Shown here: positions 55,224 to 64,000 of the stretch, piece after piece | How the letters are laid out: each line of letters opens with the position of its first letter | Position numbering within the stretch: position 1 is the first letter of the stretch | Source: Gracilariopsis chorda | Lineage: Eukaryota > Rhodophyta > Florideophyceae > Gracilariales > Gracilariaceae | Length of the DNA stretch: 64,000 bases | Assembly: GCA_003194525.1 (NCBI GenBank) | Contig: NBIV01000012.1 | Coordinates: 248,001-312,000 of the forward strand | Direction of reading: 5' to 3' | Made by a program: the position numbers and the translations under genes | Notes under the pieces: model-generated | What the model was told of the DNA's origin: nothing | Seen by the model: the letters and a program-made list of their open reading frames with translations, nothing else | Database searches by the model: none

Positions 55224-55482
55224 TGGCACATCTCTGACTTTATTCATTTGTTTTTCTTTCTCTATGTTTATGTTTGCCTTGATGCGTCAAGACGTTTTTT
55301 TTTTCTTAATAGTAATCGTAGCTATACCTTTTCCTTACGTTTGGGCTTTTTATCCTACATGCTTTTCGCCAAATCTAAGGTTTTTAATGGTAGCTACGTT
55401 ATGTAACTCTAGACAATGGGTCGAGTCGGCCATTCACTATTGCGCTAAGTCGTCGCTGCTACGGTAACTTAGCGAGGGACGG

Positions 55483-55632
55483 TGAGAATTAGGTTTTATT
55501 TCGGTTGCGTGGAGCGCAGGAGCTCGCTTGACAGTGAGCTCCCCACGGAGCTCACTGTACCGTAACGATAATTAAATACTAGCTCTCTGCCGGCGGTGCC
55601 CGCCACTGTGAGGGGAGGGAACCATCTTGTCA
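55483..55632 (+). repeat. 3' LTR of element I
   Basis: 150 bp, matching the left LTR except for two substitutions. The same hairpin is at 55531-55558. Confidence 0.92.
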
Positions 55633-55637
55633 TAGAT

Positions 55638-57285
55638 TTAACTAAACCAGTAGGGGTGCTCTTACGGCCGTGAAATGGCGCCTGCTACACTACGCGTCAA
55701 CAGTAGGCAACGGGCACTGCTCGGGACGAGTTTGCCGGCATTCTCTCAAGTTTTCCTGAGCGTACTATCTGTTCCGAGTTTTTCAAGGGTTTTATGGACA
55801 ATATGCCAAGTACCAAGGACAGTGCGGGTTACATCATGCATTGCCGAGTGTTAAGAAGGCAAGAGGTGTAGAAAGTTGCCAACACTTCTGGGTGGGACAA
55901 ACGTGGTATGTTGGATTCCGCGTTGTTGTGGTGTGCCGCTCTGCTGGCGCCCTCTGATATAGAGGAACAGGATGAAGAAATGGAAGAGAGGGAGAAGGAA
56001 ACAGTAAGCGTCAGTAGCGAAATGAGTCCCGAGCCGGGACTTCCTGCACAGGTTTGATTCTGATTCGGCTCTGTCTTGGTATACTAGCCTGTGACAGCAA
56101 CAGGGTTGTTGCGGATGGGCGGAGGAGGGATGCAGGAGTCATCGGCTATAACCAGACGATGGAAGCTAAGACCAGTGTCATAGGAATGTGAGGGTCCCAG
56201 AAAGCTCTCTTACCGTGTCAGAACTTGGCTTTTAGTTGAGATGCCGAGCCACAAGAGTGGTGAAGTGTCACCGCTATAGATAGTTGTAGACGGAGGATGG
56301 AGACACCAAGAGGCCCGTAATGTTTTTATAGTTATCGCTGGTGATGGAAAAAACCCAAAAACCCATAAGAGAGAGAGAGAGATATATATATATATCTCTC
56401 TTTACAGGCTCATAAGAGATGATGAAGTTCACCCGAGAGCTGTCGTCCTTTAACGCCTTATGCCCCAAGGTATTCTTTATGCCGTTAGTACAGGTAGATA
56501 CCGTTGGTACGGGCGGTACATCATTTATGATGATCATACATAATCCAGGGGCAGAGGAGGGAGTCACGTTCAAGATGCACATCGGAAGCCGATGATCGGA
56601 TGTTCAAGAACGAGGCGAGCATTCGCACACTGCATTGCAGTGACTGCATGTGCAGTGTGTGAATACGCCCGTGACAGCAGGGGATCGGCCCGCCCATGTA
56701 AATATCCTATCAGATTTTCAGGTAGCCGTTTGGTCACCAAAATAGAACGAAGGAACCCTTCGTAGTAACCGTGCGGCCGCCTGCCCAATTCTGCTGTGCA
56801 TTGATGAGCTGACAGGTACCAAAGGTACCGTAGTCATCGACGTGGTATGACATACTCCGTCAGACAGGAAATGCAATTCACTCTGGTCCCTACGAACAAG
56901 CAAACAAAACGGAACGGGTTCTTGGTAGGAGCTCGGTTCTCTAAATCACTACTGCAGCGACGGGATCCTCGAAACTGTTCAATACGTTGAGCACAGATTA
57001 TAGAAGAAGTGTCCAGGGACAAACCAAAAGCCTGAGATATCAGTATGATTTGAATTATTCAATGTACTGGAAGCAGTTGGTTTGCTCAGGCTAGTCTCGT
57101 TCTCGTTCCCCCGTGACAAATTGTCGAACCCTCCGGTTCTGGAGACTCAGACAGCTCTACACCTCTCATTCCATTTTTGCGCGTATCAGGCCTCGTCATC
57201 AGTGTTCACTCCCCTTCTCTTCAAGTTCAGTAAGCTCTGCCATCCAGTCTTTGAAGCTTTTCCAGCACCCTGAGAGAATAGTAAT
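55638..57285. other. Spacer between element I and the host gene island
   Basis: 1.65 kb with no supported gene. It holds a perfect 24-bp palindrome of simple repeats at 56377-56400 (GAGAG, 14 bp of AT, CTCTC) extended on the left by more GA units. The last 200 bp (57080-57285), pyrimidine-rich with CTC/TTC runs, is probably the promoter and 5' UTR of the gene at 57286. Confidence 0.5.
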
Positions 57286-58848
57286 ATGGCAACGACAGTC
57301 AATCCAGAAGGTGTTATTGATATACTGGAGCGTAAGCTGCGCGCATTGGAGGAGTATGCGGTGAAGTATAGACTCGGCGGAAACCCCCTTCCGCCCTACC
57401 AGCCTCGTGTATTCCGAAGCGACCGGGCTTTGAACAATGCCATCGAAGCCAGTTTAGTTCGGATCGAAAATGTAGCTGATTATCTTCCACGAGTTGTTGC
57501 TACAGGGCGGTCACACATTCAAGCAAAAGTCATTGATTATGATCCCGGAGAGTTGTTCTTGAAACAAATGGCTCCCCCCGTTCAGCAACTCAAGAAAGCC
57601 GCCGAGGGAATTGCCTTACTTGGAAAGGAGTTTGGGAAGCCATGCACAATAGTATTAGAGCAAACGAATCTGTTTGAAGCCAGCGTAAAGGCTGAAGGAG
57701 CACTTGTGTCTCGCGCATCTAAAATGGCGAAACCATCAGATCCTGCCGTTTTCAAGGCGGAATGCGAAGATTTGGTTGACAAGAGTGCTGACGCAGCGGA
57801 GTTGAAGTACGACATTGATGCTCGAAGTCCACTGCACAACCACACGATGGCATTAGCGGATGTAGCAGCGGCTCTGGGATGGGTGGTGGCACCGACTCCT
57901 CTAAAACATGCAAGGGATTACAAGGTCATTGTGAACAATCTTGCTGAAGATATCTTATCACGCTATATTGACCTCGGGTGTAATCCCATACATAGTGACT
58001 TTGCAGAAGCCCTGAATGCTATAATGGACGTCCTCGTCAAGTATGTTGAGAAAGAACACCCTGCCGGTCTGCGGTGGAACTACGCACAAGGCTCGACACC
58101 ACTGGGATATCGCAGAGCAAAGCGAATCTTGCGGAAAGACTCCCACCCGATCGGTGATTTTTATCAACTGATGCACAGCGGATTGACAGAGTTCATACTA
58201 CTGTCAAGGGAGCTCGGAGGAGTATTAACTTCAATTAGTGCGTATACTCAAAGCACGTACGAAGAAATGGCGAAAATGGTGGAGACTGCATCAAAAAGGA
58301 AGAGACCGAGGAGTGATGTGGAAGCTGCGCTTCGAATGCTTCTTGTCTCTGTGCAACATGAATTGGGTCCTTTGGTTTCTACGCTTGAACGCGTTCCAGA
58401 AGACGACAAATATGCGCGGCATTGCCAAGTGTTAAGAGAGTTTGTTAATTGTTTGCTATGGTGCACAGCTACTTTACAGAAGATGTCACCTGTTGGTTAT
58501 ATCATCGATGTCGAGAACATCACGTTGGTGTACTTAGACAAACTAGAAAGGGACATTTGCGTGGATGAGGGGTATATTTCACGACTTCATCGGTCATGGA
58601 TCAATAGCGTTCGAAAAATGCTGACGGAAATGAAGGAATACGTGAAGCTTCATCATCCAAACGAGCTCATGTTCGATACGCAGCGATCTCGTAAGTCCAT
58701 AGATGGATTAATCGCGAGTGTTGCTCTTACGAACCAGCTAGAGGAACTACGGGAGAAGTCGAATACAAAGAAGTGGGTACGAGGAGCGAAAGAGAAGATG
58801 GTTCTCGGGGGGGTGCGACGTATGGTTCAAACGTGGATTACGTCGTAG
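57286..58848 (+). CDS. Protein with two CAP_N-like (cyclase-associated protein N-terminal) domains
   Basis: 520 residues, intronless, start ATG at 57286. Residues 10-22 (V-I-D-I-L-E-R-K-L-R-A-L-E) resemble the CAP N-terminal signature. Residues 183-200 (L-H-N-H...L-G-W-V) and 246-264 (I-M-D-V-L-V-K-Y-V-E-K-E-H-P-A-G-L-R-W) match the helical folded domain of CAP/Srv2, which in other eukaryotes promotes cofilin-driven actin filament severing and contacts adenylyl cyclase in yeast. A second, more diverged copy seems to follow: residues 291-328 (D-F-Y-Q-L-M-H-S-G-L-T-E-F) and 446-463 (L-T-E-M-K-E-Y-V-K-L-H-H-P-N-E-L-M-F). The proline-rich, WH2 and C-terminal beta-helix (CARP) parts of normal CAP are absent. 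The actin-related role is inferred. It converges with Lhcr 201 bp away. Confidence 0.65.
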   Translation: MATTVNPEGVIDILERKLRALEEYAVKYRLGGNPLPPYQPRVFRSDRALNNAIEASLVRIENVADYLPRVVATGRSHIQAKVIDYDPGELFLKQMAPPVQQLKKAAEGIALLGKEFGKPCTIVLEQTNLFEASVKAEGALVSRASKMAKPSDPAVFKAECEDLVDKSADAAELKYDIDARSPLHNHTMALADVAAALGWVVAPTPLKHARDYKVIVNNLAEDILSRYIDLGCNPIHSDFAEALNAIMDVLVKYVEKEHPAGLRWNYAQGSTPLGYRRAKRILRKDSHPIGDFYQLMHSGLTEFILLSRELGGVLTSISAYTQSTYEEMAKMVETASKRKRPRSDVEAALRMLLVSVQHELGPLVSTLERVPEDDKYARHCQVLREFVNCLLWCTATLQKMSPVGYIIDVENITLVYLDKLERDICVDEGYISRLHRSWINSVRKMLTEMKEYVKLHHPNELMFDTQRSRKSIDGLIASVALTNQLEELREKSNTKKWVRGAKEKMVLGGVRRMVQTWITS

Positions 58849-59049
58849 ACCGTATGCTGGTAAGCAGTGAGTGTAGATAGAGACGTTTGATATATGATAA
58901 TAAGCACTGTGCTAGAAATGGTGCGTGAATCGTCAAGCGCTGATAGGATGGATGAAAGACTTTTACATTAACATAATGAACCTACACTGCAAGGCCAGTC
59001 TGAAAATCGATGTCACCCCAGTGGTAGAAGAACGTGCTGTGGGCGGCAC

Positions 59050-59640
59050 CTAGAAAGAAAGCTGGGCGAAGATGGGCTTGCCGGTGACGATAATCTGCAT
59101 GATAAAGCCAATAGAGGCAATCATGGCCAACCGGGCGTTCTTGAGTTCCTTAAGTTGAAGCTCTTCCAGATTACCCTTCTTTCCCATGCCAAGCGGATCA
59201 AAACCATAGTCGGCACCCGTTTCAAAGGTGGCCTTGAAGGTGATCAATTCAACAATGGTAATGAAGGCAAGAATCTGCACCCAGCCCGCGATGGGGACGG
59301 TGTAGATGGCCCTGAGTGGGTTCGGTTCTTGGAACATGGGTCCGGGAAGATGGACGAATTCCTGTACCATCATACCCAAACAGGCGAGCATGGCAATGCG
59401 ACCGTTCTTCAACTCTCCAGCGCGAGCGTAGTCGAGGTTGATGTAGTTGGAGAGGTAGAGCGGGTCAAAGCCGACATCACCGACAAGTGTGCCGTCCAGT
59501 TTCGGGGGCGCGTCCAGGAAGGGAATGGCTTTGCTGGCAACCATGGTGACTGTGGAACGCGACTGCACTCGGGGGGCAGCAGCGCCAGCAAAGGCGGTGC
59601 GAACACCAGCTGGAACGAAGGAGGAGACAAAGGCATTCAT
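59050..59640 (-). CDS. Light-harvesting complex protein, red algal type (Lhcr, photosystem I antenna)
   Basis: 196 residues. An N-terminal plastid transit peptide of about 33 residues (M-N-A-F-V-S-S-F-V-P, rich in Ala, Ser, Arg, Val) ends near T-V-T-M-V-A. The mature protein begins with the LHC motif G-D-V-G-F-D-P-L (54-61). Three thylakoid membrane helices: helix 1 around E76-L-K-N-G-R81 to 97, helix 2 about 117-136, helix 3 around E165-L-K-N-A-R170 to 185. The paired E-x-x-x-x-R residues of helices 1 and 3 form the crossing ion pairs and chlorophyll ligands. Length (about 160 residues mature) and sequence fit the Lhcr proteins that surround photosystem I in red algae. It is the clearest taxonomic marker in the window. 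Transcribed away from MED14. Confidence 0.95.
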   Translation of the reverse strand: MNAFVSSFVPAGVRTAFAGAAAPRVQSRSTVTMVASKAIPFLDAPPKLDGTLVGDVGFDPLYLSNYINLDYARAGELKNGRIAMLACLGMMVQEFVHLPGPMFQEPNPLRAIYTVPIAGWVQILAFITIVELITFKATFETGADYGFDPLGMGKKGNLEELQLKELKNARLAMIASIGFIMQIIVTGKPIFAQLSF

Positions 59641-60802
59641 TGTTGAATCGGGAGGTATTGTTACAGACCGTGGGCGGTGAGAAGAACGGGCAAGAGAATG
59701 CGTGATAGGTTGCGCACGACGGAAAGGGCAAAGGGTCCGGACGTAAGTTTGATTAAAAGGGGCGCGACACAGCAGCCTGTGGATAGGAAGGAGAGGCGGG
59801 TAAAGAACATGGACTCACGGGAAGATCTGTTGACCGATAGCATTGGGCGCATCTGCGCTGGCGAGGGCCTCCAATAGGGTGTGAATGAGGCTTGTGGTTT
59901 CACCGTTTCGCAGAATTTCTGCTCCAGGGTGCCTTGCCCGAGTCTCTCAGGTGTCAGGTTTGTGCCCCGCGCTCAGATATTTTCATCGAACCGCCTCTCA
60001 ACCCGCCTTCGCAGGCGAAGCTCCAAACTGTTTCTCGAGTCTAACTATCCACCGTGTCCGGGTGTTCAACACATACACATGGCGTACGTGGCGATTTACA
60101 GATGCTTTGGCAACTTCTCAACTGGCTACACACGTAAACAGTACGGTTGGTTGGTACAACGATACCAAAGTCCCGCGCGGATGCGCTGCGCAGGCGATAT
60201 GGCGCCAGTTGAAATTTTGCATACAGCCACGCGCCAAGCCTTGTACAAGGGTAGTAGCTCTCCACTTCGCGGATCGCCACCACATCAAGCGCCGCCTGTG
60301 CCGCTTCCTCGACGCGTTGACCCCTCACCCGTCGCCCGCATTTCGTACCCCCAGTTTCAGCCACGCAGTTCACCAGTTTCCACGCCCGCTCTCTGCTTCT
60401 CTTCCACCTTCATCACGAGTTTTTCCCTCTCGAAGAGAGTTGCTACCTTCCTCCACCACACCCGTCTCGCAGCTGTGTGTTTCAACAGTCTTTAGCCGCA
60501 CACTCCCGCCCCAGTTAACTGCTCCCATTTCGCAACTCTCCTTTCTCACTCGAACAAAACTTTCTTCAAATCTCTGAAACTGTCATAGCACTGCGTCGTC
60601 TTTCACGTACCTTTCCACGCTTTCCGTGCACAGCGCCATTCTCGCGTCTGCTCGTCACCCAGTTTCTGTCACCGCTCAAACAGTAGTGAATCACTTTCAA
60701 AAACCCGTCATTGCGCGTCTTCCCAGCGCCAGTGGCGCCCGCTGGCGTCACCTCCTTCCGATCCAATCGGGAGAACTCACACCCTTTCGAGCACTGTGAA
60801 CC
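59641..60802. promoter_or_regulatory. Divergent upstream region between Lhcr and MED14
   Basis: 1.16 kb between two start codons pointing apart. It should hold the promoters and 5' UTRs of both genes. The MED14-proximal 500 bp is pyrimidine-rich on the + strand (CTCTCC, CTTTCTCACTC). Incidental open frames of 204 and 230 codons (59881-60577) are Pro/Ser/Arg-rich with no recognisable family. No TATA box is convincing. Confidence 0.5.
59777..59818 (-). other. Candidate 42-nt intron in the Lhcr 5' UTR
   Basis: On the - strand a GTGAGT donor at 59818 is followed by a pyrimidine-rich run and TATCCACAG, an acceptor ending at 59777. Both sites match the eukaryotic consensus well and lie about 137 nt upstream of the Lhcr start codon. 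The length is very short, so this is only a candidate. Confidence 0.35.
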
Positions 60803-63800
60803 ATGGAAGCAGAACGCGAAGACATTCCTCTGTCACGTTTAACCCATGATGTCGTTCAGAATTCCTACAAAGAGCTCCACGCTCTTCTTGACTCCCTTGC
60901 CGACTACGAACCGGAAGACCGTCAATCTCGCCTCCTGGACGCCATTCTCAACATTCGTCACAGGTTCGCGCGTTTGTCAGCCACCGTTAAGTGGTACATG
61001 GCTTATTCTGCATTTCACAGCTCAGCGCGTATAGCACGCAGGGTCTGCAACGACCGAAGCACTGTCTTTACGCTTGATGCCGATACTTTGTGGCATGTCT
61101 CTGCAAACACACGAGCTGCTGCTGCACACCCTTCAGCCATTCAAGAAGCAGCACAAGTTCTGAGTGGCGCCCTAACTTTTAATCGCTTACCGCGCATTAT
61201 TGAAACCTTCATTGGACTCGAAATCAAGCGCGATATGCGCAACATATCTCGCATCTTTTTTCCGTCACCTGCGGTGCGAGATAGCAAACGCATTCAAGCT
61301 CCCGTTGCAAACCATTCAAACCACATCAACTCGACCACAGCCGATGCCCACGTAAGAGCAGATTCCTCCCACGTACAGCTTCAGAACTCAAAGCAAAACG
61401 CCGAATCCTCTTACTTACCGGTTCAAACATCTGATTTGAAGAACGGTTTGAAAGATGTAAGGAAGCCTGTATCCAACTTATCAGAGTCCGGCCACGAAGA
61501 GTTTTCTGATGAGGACGTTACTACAGACGCCGTAGAACGACTGCGAGTCACCACAAGACACGTCATTCGCTCCTCGCTTCCCGAAGGCGTCAAACTCATT
61601 AAAGCAGGTGTTGATCCGTGTGCTGCCGCCGTTCGCATCGGCGTGCCAGATGCATGGACCGCCGACGTTATCTTGGATAAACTCAAACTTGACCAAGCTT
61701 TTGTCGTTCTTCTACGGTTTCAAATCCTCGTTGACTCACATCCAGACGCTCCAAGCACCATTCGCTCCAGATTTCATGATCGCGAAAGACCAGTTCCTCT
61801 GCTTGCAGAGCACAGAGAACCGCTTCGACAGATGTTGAGAGATCGAATGCTCTGGGCTTATGAAGAAGCAAAAGCGGCCAATGAAAACGAGCATATCCCG
61901 AAAGTGTTGTTGTGTCTTGCGCATGCAATGAGTTTTGAGTGTTGCGGTAAACTTGCAATGAACCATGTTCGCGCACAGACTATTGCATTTCACAAGAGTA
62001 ACCTTTGGAAGTATACAGACATTTCTTTTAGTGGAGTCGGATCGGATAAGGAAAACGACTCCCCCGTTCGGATTCAATATTGGCTTCGATCACATTTACA
62101 ATCCTCAGTGGTGATTACACTAGTCAAGAATGAAGAATCTAACTCGCTTCCGAGCAGAATTTTGCAAGTGGAACATGGCACCGAAATGCCAGTGAACGAT
62201 TTCGATGCATCAGTTTCTGTGAAAAGCATAAACATTGAAGCTCTGGTTTTGAAGTGTTGTCGAACCCGCGCGGTGCACGAGCTTCAGAGAATACGATCTC
62301 AAACACAGGAAAAAGTTGCTGAGGAACTCAGCATAGACTTGAATTCGTCCAGTCGTTCCTCAGTGTGTCTTCTCGTCCACTTCGGCCAGCAAGGGGTGGG
62401 GATTTCGTTCGGCATTTCTCTGAGGAGTGGGGGTTTCTTTGTTCGAGCAACGGGGCCTTTGGTGACGGCTCTCTCCCGGGGTGATGCCCTTGCTAATGAT
62501 GTTCGGAAAGAGTTGTGGAACGGAGAGCGATTCTCTAAAGGGAGAACGGATGACCTTAGCCGAGAGTTTGAGACTCTGTTATCAGCTTCACTGGCTCTGC
62601 TTAAGAGCGAGACGGCGGTAAGAAGCGCACTCGGAGGGAGTGCTGATGTAATGATTGGGTGGCCTCCGGGTGCTTCATCGGTTGAAACGCCGGAGGTCTC
62701 AAAAGATGGGAGGAAAGTGAATCCGCCTTTCGCAGCAATAGAAAAGAAACGGCCACGGAGGTTTATGACCCTTTCATCAATTGCAAACGAAGATGATGAA
62801 CCTTATATGTTTCCGGGGCTTTCGGCAGCCAAGCGTGCGAGAAGTATGCCGTTGCCGTTCACCACTTCGTCAGACGGGTATGCATTTATTCAGGGCCGCC
62901 ATTCAAGTCCCAAGAACATACCGCGAGGGGTCAATAGTCTCGTATGCAGTTCAAGTGTGATGGCAGACTGGATGGGTATGAGGAATATGATTGACATGCG
63001 CCTTAGACGTGACCACATACTTCGGGAACTTGAGTTCCTCAAAGTTGCAACCCCAGTGGATGGTGACTTTCGGCTACAGTCATCTCATCGAACTCCACTG
63101 AAAGTGAAGTCTTCACCGATGAAGGTGGAAGAGTCCTTCCTGAACGTGTATGAAAACGGGACCTGGGAAATTGAACTAACTCTTGCTAACGAACTATTTG
63201 ATGAACATAACTATTACGGGCAGGTCGTGAGTTTTTCACGTAAACGCCGATCCCTACGATTTAGATATCCAGACCAGAGTTTGCGATCCATACAATGCTT
63301 CGCAAGGGATGTGCTTCGTGCACGAACAGCAGCAGCCTTGATAAACGGTTTGAACGCAGAATCAAATGCTTACCGTCTGACTGTGAAACTACCGTCGCAC
63401 ATACAAGTGCGCCACTCAAAGGGGATAACATTTACGGTTGGCCTGTGCAAGCGTGTTGTGGAGATTCAGGCAAGACCTCACCATCCACTAGTTTCGGTAC
63501 ATTTCGTTCCTTTCGCAGAGGAGATTCTGCAGGAAAGTGCCATGGAAATGGGAAAGCGGCTTGGGGAACTGTTGGAAATGAGCTTGCCAATGTTTCTCGC
63601 AATACAATCTGCTCTGCCTGCAGACCGAAATGTCTATAAGGTTAGATTCACAAACGCCTTGAAAGCTCGAGTCATTTTTGGTACAGCGAACCGTCGACCA
63701 TTTGCAATTGACGTTGATGCAAGACATGGAAAGGAGTCTGTGATGATATATGACGTTCCAAGAGCGCTACAAACTATTCAAAGTGAAATGCAGTCTGTCC

Positions 63801-63955
63801 CATATAGTGCAGTGCCAATTTGGCCGCAAATGATTGAGCAACTAGTCGAGAAGAGAGTTGGCAAGATGGAGTACGGGGGTGCAGCTGTTCGGATTCCTGT
63901 GACAATTCTTGGTCAGATATTGCATCTTATAGCCAAAAAGGCCGGGAGCAGCTAG
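60803..63955 (+). CDS. MED14: Mediator complex subunit 14 (MED14/Rgr1)
   Basis: 1050 residues, intronless, close to yeast Rgr1 in length and shorter than human MED14. The N-terminal MED14 domain (about 8-200) begins with the characteristic I-P-L-S-R-L-T-H-D-V-V-Q-N-S-Y-K-E-L and continues with L-L-D-A-I-L-N-I-R-H-R-F-A-R-L and V-K-W. A later segment (about 255-350, L-P-E-G-V-K-L-I-K-A-G and D-A-W-T-A-D-V-I-L-D, then a region like R-W-R-L-L-x-I-x-I-L-V) follows MED14 order. The middle is low in similarity with Ser/Lys-rich linkers. MED14 is the scaffold that joins head, middle and tail of Mediator and supports RNA polymerase II pre-initiation complexes in the nucleus. Start ATG at 60803 follows a pyrimidine-rich leader; TAG stop ends at 63955. 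Rapid divergence of the middle and C-terminal parts is normal in this family. Confidence 0.88.
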   Translation: MEAEREDIPLSRLTHDVVQNSYKELHALLDSLADYEPEDRQSRLLDAILNIRHRFARLSATVKWYMAYSAFHSSARIARRVCNDRSTVFTLDADTLWHVSANTRAAAAHPSAIQEAAQVLSGALTFNRLPRIIETFIGLEIKRDMRNISRIFFPSPAVRDSKRIQAPVANHSNHINSTTADAHVRADSSHVQLQNSKQNAESSYLPVQTSDLKNGLKDVRKPVSNLSESGHEEFSDEDVTTDAVERLRVTTRHVIRSSLPEGVKLIKAGVDPCAAAVRIGVPDAWTADVILDKLKLDQAFVVLLRFQILVDSHPDAPSTIRSRFHDRERPVPLLAEHREPLRQMLRDRMLWAYEEAKAANENEHIPKVLLCLAHAMSFECCGKLAMNHVRAQTIAFHKSNLWKYTDISFSGVGSDKENDSPVRIQYWLRSHLQSSVVITLVKNEESNSLPSRILQVEHGTEMPVNDFDASVSVKSINIEALVLKCCRTRAVHELQRIRSQTQEKVAEELSIDLNSSSRSSVCLLVHFGQQGVGISFGISLRSGGFFVRATGPLVTALSRGDALANDVRKELWNGERFSKGRTDDLSREFETLLSASLALLKSETAVRSALGGSADVMIGWPPGASSVETPEVSKDGRKVNPPFAAIEKKRPRRFMTLSSIANEDDEPYMFPGLSAAKRARSMPLPFTTSSDGYAFIQGRHSSPKNIPRGVNSLVCSSSVMADWMGMRNMIDMRLRRDHILRELEFLKVATPVDGDFRLQSSHRTPLKVKSSPMKVEESFLNVYENGTWEIELTLANELFDEHNYYGQVVSFSRKRRSLRFRYPDQSLRSIQCFARDVLRARTAAALINGLNAESNAYRLTVKLPSHIQVRHSKGITFTVGLCKRVVEIQARPHHPLVSVHFVPFAEEILQESAMEMGKRLGELLEMSLPMFLAIQSALPADRNVYKVRFTNALKARVIFGTANRRPFAIDVDARHGKESVMIYDVPRALQTIQSEMQSVPYSAVPIWPQMIEQLVEKRVGKMEYGGAAVRIPVTILGQILHLIAKKAGSS

Positions 63956-64000
63956 GATGTTTCGTCTGGTTGTTGTCTGAACTCGTATCCGTGAGTAAAC

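Larger units (their letters stand above)
49879..55632 (+). mobile_element. Element I: young Ty1/copia retrotransposon
   Basis: LTRs of 150 bp (49879-50028 and 55483-55632) differ at only two positions by eye. Target duplication TAGAT occurs at 49874-49878 and 55633-55637. The interior on the + strand has a leader of about 1.2 kb, gag with zinc knuckle, protease, integrase, RT and RNase H. TGGTAGCA follows the left LTR immediately, compatible with a tRNA-iMet 3' end. A purine-rich tract (AGCGAGGGACGG) precedes the right LTR. The layout is complete but the coding part carries a few breaks. It is one of the youngest insertions in the window. Confidence 0.93.

Noticed and set aside
59155-59646. 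163-codon + strand frame
   Set aside because: Antisense shadow of the Lhcr gene.
59881-60577. Open frames of 204 and 230 codons upstream of MED14
   Set aside because: Overlapping frames, Pro/Ser/Arg-rich, no recognisable domain, and located in the shared upstream region; treated as incidental.
1-64000. CRISPR array, rRNA or tRNA genes
   Set aside because: No regularly spaced short repeats, no rRNA-like stretch, and no convincing cloverleaf with CCA-proximal and T-arm signals was seen by eye; short tRNA-like matches are primer sites of retroelements.

Overview
The window looks like nuclear DNA from a multicellular red alga (florideophyte type). The best evidence is a red-lineage light-harvesting protein (Lhcr) at 59050-59640, next to intronless, tightly packed host genes and a very large load of nested transposable elements. 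No species is claimed.

Layout. About 1-56 kb is almost entirely mobile DNA; 57.3-64 kb is a small host gene island. (B) 1-16039: 3' part of a Ty3/gypsy chromovirus on the + strand, with its 3' LTR at 15515-16039. (A) 3692-14013: a younger Ty3/gypsy chromovirus on the - strand, inserted into B, with 538-bp LTRs and 5-bp target duplication GGCAC. 16630-17155: a probable solo LTR of the B family. (J) about 17.3-21.7 kb: decayed PIN-like/CXC gene plus decayed pogo/CENP-B-type (DDE_1) transposase. (E) 24509-47386: old Ty1/copia element, - strand, primed by an internal tRNA-iMet segment. It carries element C (28250-36976, Ty3/gypsy) in its gag and DNA transposon F (37839-47345, pogo-like) in its 5' LTR. 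F carries a DIRS-type tyrosine-recombinase retroelement G (about 40.25-47.06 kb), and G carries a truncated Ty3/gypsy element D (41919 to about 44715). The nest is therefore four deep. Then come a MITE-like inverted repeat, a decayed Myb/SANT-like ORF, an open Tc1/mariner copy H (48482-49686) and a young Ty1/copia element I (49879-55632, LTRs differing at 2 of 150 positions, target duplication TAGAT).

Host island. A protein built of two CAP_N-like (cyclase-associated protein N-terminal) domains (57286-58848, +), an Lhcr antenna protein (59050-59640, -) and Mediator subunit MED14 (60803-63955, +). Lhcr and MED14 diverge from a 1.16-kb shared upstream region.

Most interesting observation: three different chromoviruses (A, B, C) each carry, between integrase and 3' LTR and in antisense to gag-pol, a copy of the same unrecognised protein-coding region. 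The copies are diverged from each other yet share motifs in the same order. I do not recognise the family. Elements A, C and D also share an unusual primer-binding site placed 2 nt from the LTR.
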